A stretch of DNA of 64,000 bases, from contig NC_018386.1 in the NCBI RefSeq assembly GCF_000208865.1, positions 1,736,001-1,800,000 of the forward strand, in the 5' to 3' direction. The DNA comes from Neospora caninum Liverpool (taxonomy: Eukaryota; Apicomplexa; Conoidasida; Eucoccidiorida; Sarcocystidae). Position 1 is the first letter of the stretch. Every line of letters starts with the position of its first letter. The notes under the pieces were generated by a model. That model saw only the letters and a program-made list of their open reading frames with translations, was not told where the DNA came from and did not search any database. The translations under genes were made by a program, and so were the position numbers. This document shows, one piece after another, positions 49,001 through 57,556 of this stretch.

Positions 49001-50745
49001 CGTCTTGTCTCTCTGCATTTGGCCCGGAATCCCTGTGGCGTTCTCGCTCGGCCTTTCCTTCCGTCTCTTGATCGACGCGGTCCTCGCCAGCGAGTCCTGC
49101 TGAAGGCCACGACCCTTTGCACGCTTCTTCGTCCGAGAGAGTGAAATCATCATCCCACGCCGAGGGAGGCTGGCACCCGTCCTCTCTGTCCTTTTTCTCT
49201 CGGCCTTCCAATCGCTGTCCGTCTCCAACACTCTCTTCGAAGCAAAAACCTTGAACAGCGGCCGAGGTGGGATCGCCTCTGCTCACGTGATCCCCTGTTT
49301 GCCATGCTCTCTCGTCGCTTTCTCTGCCTTCTAGTCTGCCTTCTAGTCTGCCTTGTTGTTTGCCTTCTTCTCTTTCTTTCTCTTCTTCTGTCTCGTCTTC
49401 TTTCTCTTGCCTTTCTTCCGCGTCTTGACCGTCTCTGTCTTCGTGGTCTCTCAGACGCCCGAAACGAGCTGAGAGAGCAGCGGCTGCCCGAGCGGCAGCG
49501 GCCGTTGCGGCTTCGACAGCTGCATGCGACGATCGACTGACTGGAGAGTCACCTCGGTCTTGTTCGTCGCTCTTCCTCAGAAAGAGAGATCCACTGATTT
49601 GCCTTCGTTCGCGTTCCGTTCCCTCTCTGTCTCCTTCCGTCTGCTCACCGAAACCTGCGGACGCCTCGACGGCGCCGTCCTCGCCCTCTGTCCTCTCTGT
49701 CCCTTCCTCAGGCTCCTCGACGGAAAGCAGTTCTTTTTGGAGAGACGAAAATGTGTCCTTCAACACGCCCATGCCCCACTTCATCCCTGAAAGGACGCGA
49801 GAGAAAAAGCACATGCAGAAGCAACATGGCAACCGAGAGAGCAGGCATGCGATGCATCTGCAGCCGCGGTCGAGGAGACACGATTCACCGAGCCTCTAGT
49901 GGAAAAACTCGGCCTCTGTTCCGTTGCGTGCGGAAGACAAGGGAGAGAGGACGGGGGATCGCATTTCCCCTCTGTTTCTTCCCGTGACCGCTCTTTCTCA
50001 TCTCCCTTCGCCTCTCGTCCCACGACTTCTGTTCTTCTCTCGTGAAAAACCCCGCCCGCCTCTTTTCTCCCTTCGTCCTCATGTTTAGTGTCCGCGTCCA
50101 CTGCACACTTGCGTGTCCGTGTCCCCCCTTTCTCCCTTTTCTCGGTCTTCACGCTCTTTCTCGTCAGCTGGTCGGTGTCTCCCTCGCTCTTCCCTTTTCG
50201 TGGCTGTAGTCGGCTGCTTGTCTCTCCTCCCCGCCCTTACCTTCTGAGGCGACAGGAGCCGCATTGGCAGCGGCTGCAGGGGCCGCTCGACTCGCCGCAG
50301 CCGCCACGCGTTCTGCGACGGCAGTGACGCCGCCGAGATTCATCCAGCTTTGCGAAGGCTCTGCATTTTCCGTCTCTTTGCCTCCATACAGATGCTCCGT
50401 CACAGCTGAGACGCTGAAGTTCATCCACGAGTTCTTCTGAGTCTGCGGTTCGCCGTCGTCGGAACGCCCCTGCACACCCAGCCAGCTGCTGGCTGCGCCG
50501 GCGGCGAGTCGCCCAAAACGGAAGCCTTTTTCCTCAGACAAAGACGCAGACGAAGGAGAAGACTGGGGCGGAGAAACTGGAGAGGACGCGTCGCTTTGAG
50601 CGGAAGACGCAAGAGAAGGCCCAGGCGGAGGTGACGGCGGCTCAGGAGCGGCCGGGGCCTTCATCTGGGGGAAGAGGGGAAGCGGATCGTCTGTCTCGTC
50701 CTCTTCCTCCATGAGGAAGTCATCGACTTGGCGAAAGATGTCCAT
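39176..50745 (-). CDS. Golgin-84/CASP-like Golgi tether with C-terminal membrane anchor
   Basis: Model on the minus strand: complement(join(39176..39380, 40267..40847, 41201..41315, 41448..41692, 42169..42345, 42823..42942, 44065..44151, 44477..44582, 45080..45150, 45620..46461, 46922..49786, 50241..50745)), 5,919 nt, 1,972 aa, in phase throughout. Residues 1-168 contain Trp motifs SSWLG (W88), NSWMNFSVSAV (W107) and QSWMNLGGVTAV (W134); KWGMGVLKDTF (W172) follows at the start of exon 2. Exon 2 encodes about 950 residues of acidic, Ser-rich disorder. Residues ~1124-1800 are long heptad coiled coil, ending near SERNALSYRLQ. The last exon gives VLADSGAHRLAF followed by a hydrophobic span (about 1918-1938) with the LLH pattern seen in golgin-84 and CASP anchors, then about 34 lumenal residues. 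Such proteins capture vesicles at Golgi rims. The exon-6 acceptor is TGAG rather than CAG. The last exon and the exact subfamily are the least certain parts. Confidence 0.85.
39746..39946. repeat. (ATCT)n with CT and AT runs
   Basis: About 160 bp of ATCT tetranucleotide repeat with periodic CT slips, then (CT)n and (AT)n. It lies in the last intron (39381-40266) of the golgin gene, the one separating the coiled coil from the exon for the membrane anchor. The Tyr/Leu/Ser/Ile-rich frames across it are repeat artefacts. Confidence 0.97.
42650..42784. repeat. 28-bp minisatellite, about 4.6 copies
   Basis: Tandem copies of a 28-bp unit, TTTTCCCCTTGTCTTTTCGC followed by CGCTCTCC, vary only at T/C in the CTTGTC/CTTGCC position. 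The tract sits in a golgin intron (42346-42822), about 40 bases inside the donor of the exon ending at 42823. On the gene strand it is purine-rich. Confidence 0.93.
43061..43091. repeat. (AT)n microsatellite
   Basis: AT dinucleotide run in the 1.1-kb golgin intron 42943-44064. Another AT/GTAC-rich tract lies at about 43326-43378 in the same intron. Confidence 0.93.
46785..46848. repeat. AT/ACAT-rich tract
   Basis: Imperfect CATATATA and AAATATAT units in golgin intron 46462-46921, about 75 bases past the donor at 46921 in the direction of the gene. Confidence 0.85.
48781..48840 (-). repeat. Coding 15-bp minisatellite (SSLHT repeats)
   Basis: Four 15-bp units inside golgin exon 2 encode tandem SSLHT-type pentapeptides (SSLHT, SPLHT, SSLPT variants) in the disordered region. 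The length is a multiple of three, so copy-number change would keep the frame. Confidence 0.9.
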
Positions 50746-52961
50746 TTCGGGTTTTGAACAGCGAGCGAGGGGGGAAATGGAAGACGGGGAAAGGGGCCGG
50801 AGCCCGCCAAGTTCCGGAGATTTGCCGGTTCCAGTCCCGTCTTGGCTCTCGACGGGCGCCGGACAAACACCGCAGACAGCGGTTTGGTCCCAGGAGAAGT
50901 TTCGGACAGTGTACCTTTTTATGCACAGAAGAATGGGGACAGTCTTTCGGCCGACTCGGCTGCCGACGCCAACGGGGACCCCGGCTGCTCAGAGTCGCGA
51001 ATCCCGGATGCAAAAAAGGAGAGAAGAAACGCGGGGGAAAGACACTGAGCATAACACAGAAAGGGCCATGGACTTGGGGACGCGAGTCGTCCGTGGCGTG
51101 TCTGTTTTTGTGGCGGTTTGCCTCTGTGCGGATTTCTGTCGCCCGGTCACATCTGCGCAGTTCGCTCTCGCCCCTCAGCGAGTTATTCGGTTTCTGAGGA
51201 GTTGCCTTTTCTCTCGGTCGCCTTTGGTGTCGTTGTCCTGCGTTTTCCCGATTCCTTCACCTGTCTTGCGGCGTCTCTTCTAGGGAGTGGGGTTGGGAGG
51301 CAGACTTCGAAGTGCCGCGTCTGAACCGAGGAAGCTTCTAACGAAGTCTCGAGCGCAAATGGGCCGCAGAGGTTTGCCTCTTTTCTCCGTTTTCGAGCGA
51401 GTCTTCGTGTACACGAAACCCAAGGCACAAGGGGAAAACCGGGAAACAACCTGGACGGAGAAAAGTGATCGGTGGGCGACGACCGGTCGTTCAGACGAGA
51501 GACGGGCCGGGGACGAATTCGCAGAGACGAGAAGGACGCGAGAACGCGCTTACCAACACGAAAACGGAGAGACCAATGCTTTCTCTTTTCGCCTCTTTCC
51601 CCAGGAAACCCGAGGAGCCGTAGGGAAACACTCTACAGAAACCAGGAAGTGATCGGGACACTTCTTCCCTGCGGGCGCAGCGGAGCAGCTCGTCTGTGAC
51701 GGGAGATACACCGCGATTCTTTCAGGCGGGAATGTCTCTCTTGGACCGAGGAGAATTCGCGTTCAAGTGTAACTCGGCACTCAAGAAATTCGGTTTATAC
51801 ATCAGAGATGCGGCAAATAGCCCTCCCAAAAAAAGACGTACCTCCCTGTCAGCAGTCGGCCGCCGACGCATGCTGTCAGGTACGGGAGAATGGACAACAG
51901 GCTTAGGCACCGCACAACAAATCTCTAAAAATTATCCTGTTGTGAATATAGGGTTCCGCGGCATGGTTTGCCTTCGTGGAAGACTTGAGAGCTCCGAAGT
52001 TTCAGCGTCTTTCTAGGCGGAGGACGCAAACTCCCAGCGGTTTCCAGAGGTGTCGTAGACACACACGTGGCGGGGGTTGAAAAGTTGCTGGGGGTTCACG
52101 CTGAGACGCAGCCGCCTGCGACGTTCTCCTTTTCCTGTTGCCTCTGGGATTTTTCTCGGCGTTTTTTGTAGAGCAAAGACCCGCAGACAATCTGGCTGCA
52201 TGTGCTGCGCAAGAGGCCGAATCTGAGGATGCAGACGTGTTCTGTGTTTTGGCCGACTGATTTCTTGCCGCTGGGGACCAGACTCCACCTGGAATTTCGT
52301 CTCTGTGTCGTGCGCCTCTCGCTGGCAGACGCATTGCTTCGGCTTCTCTCCGTTTTCTTCTTCCTGTATACTGCCAACCCTGCGGGGTTTTCCTTTTGGT
52401 CGTCACTTCAGGACTCTCCGAGGCCTTTCCCGAGGCAAATACGGAGTCGTATTCACTTTTCGATCGCCGCTCTCGCTCTAGTAAGGACTCGTGCTGTCTT
52501 CAGGAACCCTTTCGCTTTTCTTTTCCCCAGGGAACTCATTGCCTGTTGCACTGCAGGAAGAAAGAAGGGTCAAAATAGGCGCTCAGCATCCTTCCGTCGT
52601 CTCGTGTGCACGCTGGGGCGCGCGTGACGCGCACTCAGTTGGACTTTAGGTAGGCATCTAGCTAAAGAGTCGAGGTCACCTACCCGCAGAAAACGGACAG
52701 TTTCGGGGCCCGTCAAGGCAGCTGACGGTGGATTCCTCATCCACAGGCTGTTGTTGAATTTTGTCGACATCGTGTGGCCTGCGTTCCGCATCTCCGACGT
52801 TTGTTCCCGAACCCGTTTTTCTCTAAAAATCGTCGTCCGTCATCACGTACACCTGGCGAGCAGTGGTGCGTCGCTCCGGGACAGAACCAGGCAGCCTGGC
52901 AGGGTATGTGATTTGCTGTTACCCGGGAGATTTGCGGAGTTTTGGGTGTATTCTGGCAACA
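50746..52961. other. Divergent intergenic region, golgin and SPC1
   Basis: About 2.2 kb between two divergently transcribed genes, so it should contain both promoters and 5' UTRs. Frames here are short and match no family. The stretch 51740-51960 is more AT-rich and could hide a decayed insertion, but no mitochondrial protein sequence could be read in it. Confidence 0.6.
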
Positions 52962-53360
52962 ATGGCGATCTGTTCGTGTGTCGGGTCGATTTACTCCGCT
53001 TTCGCGGCTGTGAAGTCGGGGGTTGTTGACTTCAAGGGACAGGAGCGCGTCTACTCCGTGCTGGTTTACCTTGCCTGGGCCGCCGGGCTCATCGGGTTCT
53101 TCGTCGGCGGTATCTTCGAAGATTTTAGCATCACAATCTACACAATTTTAATTTGTATGGCCCTTACTGCGATCCTGTGTTTCCCTTCGTGGCCAATGTA
53201 CAACAGACACCCTGTCGAGTGGACTCCTCACGACCCCGACAGACTGGCGGCTCTTTTCACTCAGCAACAGCAAAACCAGGAAGGCGCAAGTCATCAGGAG
53301 CCTTCTAGTGGGGGGAAAGGGAGAGGGAAGAAGCATGTTGAATCGCAACGGAGAAAGTGA
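52962..53360 (+). CDS. SPC1: Signal peptidase complex subunit 1 (SPC12 family)
   Basis: A single exon encoding 132 aa (human SPCS1 is about 102). It is a non-catalytic subunit of the ER signal peptidase, which cleaves signal peptides from secretory proteins. The family signature is VDFKGQERVY (22-31), followed by two membrane segments (about 31-50 and 57-76) joined by a short loop, then PSWPMYNRHPVEWTP (75-89), equivalent to human PPWPIYRRHPLKWLP. Both termini are expected to face the cytosol. The C terminus carries about 40 extra polar residues, Gln-rich then basic (GKGRGKKH, QRRK), absent from the human protein. The start is the ATG at 52962 (ACAATGG). An in-frame GTG upstream at 52863 is not needed, since the family domain begins near residue 20. 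Confidence 0.92.
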   Translation: MAICSCVGSIYSAFAAVKSGVVDFKGQERVYSVLVYLAWAAGLIGFFVGGIFEDFSITIYTILICMALTAILCFPSWPMYNRHPVEWTPHDPDRLAALFTQQQQNQEGASHQEPSSGGKGRGKKHVESQRRK

Positions 53361-54144
53361 ATGCGTAGATGAGCGGGCTCTCCGTTTGTTGTCGTCTGTT
53401 TTTTCGGCTCTTGTGTAAACTGGACTTTCGTCTGTGAAAAAACTCGTCTCACCTGACTTGCATGAATCTCCCGCACACTGCCTCGAGAAAATGAACCGTG
53501 AAAAAAACGAGGACATGTGTACAGGAGTGTCCGTGCTCGGCCTCTCGACTTGGCCACCGCAGCGCCGTGTGTACACACAGCTGTGCCTACAGCCCTGGAA
53601 GTTCTGCAGCAAGGGGTGCTCTATCCACGTCGAACATACCGGCTGCAAAAACCAGTTCGTCGAATTTTGTAGAGACCTCGCAGTTGCCCTGTAAAAGAGT
53701 TCAGCAACCCCTTTGCAGCGGAGGCACGCATTTCACGATTCCCGGTAGCATGATGATGAGAGTGTCTTTTCCGATACACACCTGCGGGTCGCCGCTGCCG
53801 AGGGACTGTCGACAACAACGACAGGAACGACATGAATCCCGGTTTGAAGAGTGGTCTAGGAGGCAGTAGGAAACCAGACATGCGGCAATGCGCCCACCGA
53901 TTCGTCATCGGAGCTCGGCCCTAGTTCACGAGTGCGCGAACAGTTTTACGAACGGTTAATGGCTAGTTGTTGACACAGACGCCATGCGAAGGAAGCTTTC
54001 ATTTTTATGTTTTCTTTCTGTAGATTGTCTTGCTCATCGCAAGAAGGCGCGTATCTTCCTGCACTTTTGTAGTCCTGTTGCACGAACAGTATCCTTAAAT
54101 TAGTCGCCGCCGGCGACTCTTCCCCCTTCCAGTGTTGTCACAAT
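53361..54144. other. Spacer after SPC1
   Basis: No gene seen. This is the presumed SPC1 3' UTR and the 5' region of the next frame. Confidence 0.6.
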
Positions 54145-55275
54145 ATGAAGGTGAAATCGACAAAACTGAACAGAAAACTCAGGGGCGCCACCCTCCTGGA
54201 GGCTGCTCGGATGCCACGAAAGGAAGACCTTCGAGGTGGATGCCTCCTCGAGTCGCACTCCCCCAAAATAGACAAGAAAAGCTCCCCAAGACAGAGCTAT
54301 GCGGATGTCGCGCGGAGCGCCGAAAGCCCGGGGCGTTTCAGCGATGAGTCGCCACATTCATGTGCCGTGCTCCAGAAAGCCTCACGCCAGGTCGTCCCCG
54401 CAAAAGCTCAGGCAGAGGAACCCAGAGGAGGTGGACAGTTTGACTCCCCCGGTGTGCCGACACTGACGTACGCGGAAATCGTCAAAAAGCCCCAGTCACC
54501 GACAGGCACAGAGGTTGTGTCGTCGGCGGAACAGACTCAGCCCAAGCGCGACGCTGGAGCTCGAGCTGTCTGCAAGGTGCCGGATGAGACGGAGACCGTG
54601 GTTGCAGATTCTGCATGTCAAAACTCTCAATACGAAGAAGTTGGCATGCCTTGCCTCCTGGCGGCAAAGTACACCCCGGGTCCCGAGATCGCGCGTCGCC
54701 CATCTTTCTCCAAGGAAAAGAAGATCGCTCGTGTGTGCAGAGCAGATTCCGCGTCATCAGCCTTGGAGGAGCATCCGGTCTTTCTCAACTCGCGCAGCAA
54801 ACGAAACAGAAGGACCAGTGTTTCGCGTTGTTCCTCAGGAAACGAGGCGAAGTGGACAGCGCGGAGTCAGAAGACACAAGCTTCAAGGAAACTGGGAGTT
54901 GCGTCATGTCCGGGGCATTACCGGTCTTTCATAGACGAGACCGCAGCAGTTATTGACGCAAGTCTGAACGCAGGACTCTCGTGCTGCCTCCTCAGTCCTC
55001 GCCACCAACTGCCAGAAGACCACAGCACCCGAGGCCTAACAAGTCGAAGATTACCCATCGAAGAGAGGCCATGGCTTCCTGCGCCTCAGACACTCTCTGC
55101 TGGCGTGACCTTTGATGGCAGCGCCTGGACCAGCTATCTGGCGGATCCGTCACAAACGCTGCATCCGACGACCTCTCTGGACCGTCTTAGTGCGGGAGAA
55201 TGGAGAACAGCTGTGGCAATTGCAATGCATCTCTACGCGCACCATTCGCCCCCGTGCCAAATGGTCATCCTGTAG
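54145..55275 (+). CDS. Hypothetical protein, 376 aa, uncertain
   Basis: A single open frame from an ATG at 54145. I do not recognise the protein. It is hydrophilic, basic at the N terminus, Ser/Arg-rich in the middle (SRSKRNRRTSVSRCSS), and has no signal peptide or membrane segment. Two short internal segments look related: RQSYADVARSAESPG (about 51-65) and LTYAEIVKKPQSPTG (about 109-123), both preceded by Ser/Pro-rich sequence. The last ~100 residues (from PGHYRSFIDETAAVIDASLN) are less biased and could be folded. It lies in tandem after SPC1 with about 780 bases between them. The frame is longer than its neighbours on either strand, which supports coding, but no homology does. It could also be one exon of a larger gene. 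Confidence 0.45.
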   Translation: MKVKSTKLNRKLRGATLLEAARMPRKEDLRGGCLLESHSPKIDKKSSPRQSYADVARSAESPGRFSDESPHSCAVLQKASRQVVPAKAQAEEPRGGGQFDSPGVPTLTYAEIVKKPQSPTGTEVVSSAEQTQPKRDAGARAVCKVPDETETVVADSACQNSQYEEVGMPCLLAAKYTPGPEIARRPSFSKEKKIARVCRADSASSALEEHPVFLNSRSKRNRRTSVSRCSSGNEAKWTARSQKTQASRKLGVASCPGHYRSFIDETAAVIDASLNAGLSCCLLSPRHQLPEDHSTRGLTSRRLPIEERPWLPAPQTLSAGVTFDGSAWTSYLADPSQTLHPTTSLDRLSAGEWRTAVAIAMHLYAHHSPPCQMVIL

Positions 55276-56493
55276 CGACAACCAGAAAGTCCCATAAGCA
55301 ATCCGTTTTTCATGCTGAGGTCCTTTCATCTTGTGAATGCCCCCTCTCGAGTTCGTGGCCCGCTGCAATGCCTGCTTTGCTGAGTCCGGTACAGCAGGGA
55401 GCAGTGTGGCAAAATCTTGTCGCTTTGCGTATGCATACTTTATGAGTAGCCTTCACTTTTTCCCGACAGCTGCCCCAGGCGGCTCAGTATCGGGCACATT
55501 GCTGTCTTTGGAGTGATCTGGGCGTGATTGACTTCCTGTGAGAGTCCCATTCCGTCGTCATTGCCGTCGAGCGCCACATTCTTCTCTCGCGCTAGTGAGA
55601 GCGCTACATCCCAACGATGAAACAGTCTTGTAGTAGGTTTTGCACAGAGGACAGTCCACCGTTTTGTGGCTGCAGGCTGCCGTTCACTCGCAGAAGAACG
55701 CGCCTCGCTTCCCTGACTTGGGTTCCACAGAAAAGACTCGAGCTCCGTGAGTCGCCGTGATTACTTACTGGTTCGAGAAACTCCTCCGGTACGGGCCATG
55801 GTGGCTTAACGTTACGGTGCGACAATCTAAGACTCGCCAGGCAAAATGGTCGGAACAAGCAACGCGTTCCGGTTTGCCTTCAACACTCACCAGACGTGGA
55901 CTGGGCCGCCGTCCACCGAGGCGAAGCCGCATCCCGGATGGGTGTCCACGTCGTTGCGCGATTCGTGTGAACATGCCCCCCACGAGCTCTTGAGAGCGTC
56001 TCACGAATGCCACCAGGGCGATAATCGACGACGCGACCTCTCAGTGACTCTCTCAGCGGTCCAACATGCGCTGGACTGGTGAGGTGAACCGCCCGGTGCC
56101 AGTGGCAGCCTTGCGTATTTTCGAGCTTCGTATATATATATATATATGTACATGTACACGTTACAGAATCCACGGGAGTTCACTGTCACCGAATGCAGGA
56201 ACTGACAGGTTCACGGCTTGGACGCATTCACAATGCAGAACAGTTTGGTTGGGCACTGCAAGCTGGACCCCGAGAGGACTCACAGCTCCTCCAGGCCTGG
56301 CAAGGAGAGCACCTGTTCCGGAACTGTCGGCAGACTGGCCTGGAACTCTCTCCTCGACTCTGGAACGTGCCTGCGGGGGCATTCTCCGAGAGAGATCAGG
56401 AATCTCAGTCACGCTCTTTTCGAGGGACCCGGTCGTGTCTTCGGGGCTGCTGCCGCTCTGCGCTGGTGGGAAATGAAAAGCTTCACCTCTCAA
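55276..56493. other. Spacer before the tRNA gene
   Basis: No supported gene. Several short overlapping frames on both strands are open across 55750-56490 and match nothing. An AT run lies at 56130-56149. Confidence 0.6.
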
Positions 56494-56566
56494 GCGGGCA
56501 TGGTCTAGTGGCTATGACGTCTGCCTAACACGCAGAAGATCCCGAGTTCGATCCTCGGTGCCCGTA
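56494..56566 (+). tRNA. tRNA-Val(AAC): tRNA-Val (anticodon AAC)
   Basis: A 73-nt cloverleaf without intron. The acceptor stem pairs 56494-56500 with 56559-56565, with a G-U pair at the first position, and the discriminator base is A56566. The D arm contains AGTGG. The anticodon stem TCTGC/GCAGA encloses loop CTAACAC, with anticodon AAC at 56527-56529. The T arm is CCGAG/CTCGG with loop TTCGATC. Internal pol III promoter boxes are visible: A box about 56501-56512 and B box GAGTTCGATCC at 56544-56554. After A34-to-inosine editing it would read GUU, GUC and GUA valine codons. Confidence 0.95.
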
Positions 56567-57556
56567 CTTTCTGGCGAACGCACTTTTTTTCGATTTTGCG
56601 CCGCATGGGAGCGTCTCCTGGAGTGCGGCGGAAAATGGAACCCCAAGAAAGAATCATTTTTCTCTAGAGCGTTGGGTGTCCTTGTTGTGAGGCGAACAGT
56701 TCCCTGTGCGTGACGCATCGCGCGACTGAGTGTCTTGGAGCTCACGCCGAGTTCCGCATGCGTTGCTCAGGATCGATGCGTCGTCTATCCTGCTCTTGCC
56801 TAGATCGCGTTTTCTCTTTTTCTCGGGCCAGTGTTTTCAATTTTTCAGCACCGCCAGAAGCAATGTCGTTCACTTTCCACTTGCATCACGCGACCGTGCT
56901 TTGTAGCGGCCAAATTCTTTTTCGTGGGCCCACAGGCCTCGGGGCGGCAAGCGACTTTTTCTTTGTGTGTGTCCTGTGCATGTCCTCAAAAGCGTGAGAG
57001 TCGACATAGGATGAGATGCATACTCGCCTTGTCACCTTTGTGTCAAGACCTTCCACCGGCGTCGCTTGACTCCCGAGTCGCTTTTGCCACGACTCTTTTT
57101 TAACGGAAGCGATGCGCCGTGCAAAGATTTTGGTAAGTTCAGGGAGTGTCGACTCCGTTGCACGGAGTCGTGCTGCTGTCGAAACCCGGACGCGTACAAT
57201 GCTAGGACTTTCACAAGAGTTTCCCGAGCAAGAAGGCGATCCGCTTTCTGACAAGAACGCACTTACCAGCCCCAAACTCCCGTTTTACGGGGCTGGTGTG
57301 GTGGAAACGGTTTTCCTTGCTGACCCAAAGCGCCGAGCTGCGCGTACCTCATCGGCGGCCTCGTCCCAGCCCCAATTTCCCAGGTGGCGAATTCTGTTGT
57401 TCGAGCGCTTCTATCACCTGCGGGGTATTCCGTCGCTCCGAAGCTCATTTAAAAACGCAAAGCGCAACGCTTTGCTTTGTTCCACTCCCCTTTCGACAGG
57501 GAACGCCTCACGCGCCGCTGTCGACTCCCCCAACGATTTCCTTCAGTCGTCGCGAG
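56567..57556. other. Spacer and 5' region before the large mitochondrial-type gene
   Basis: No certain gene. An ATG at 57112 is followed by seven codons and a strong donor-like GTAAGT at about 57133, so a short 5' exon is possible. The frame used by the downstream gene is open from 57206, after a TAG at 57203-57205, but has no ATG until 57557. Confidence 0.5.
56584..56590 (+). terminator. RNA polymerase III terminator (T7)
   Basis: A run of seven T residues begins 18 bases after the tRNA end, the usual pol III stop signal. Confidence 0.8.

Noticed and set aside
51740..51970. AT-rich patch suspected to be a second NUMT
   Set aside because: No cob, cox1 or cox3 protein segment could be read in any frame; an rRNA fragment cannot be judged without an alignment.
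55757..56528. Cluster of small plus-strand frames before the tRNA
   Set aside because: Different frames are open over the same bases, one runs into the tRNA gene, and none has a domain.
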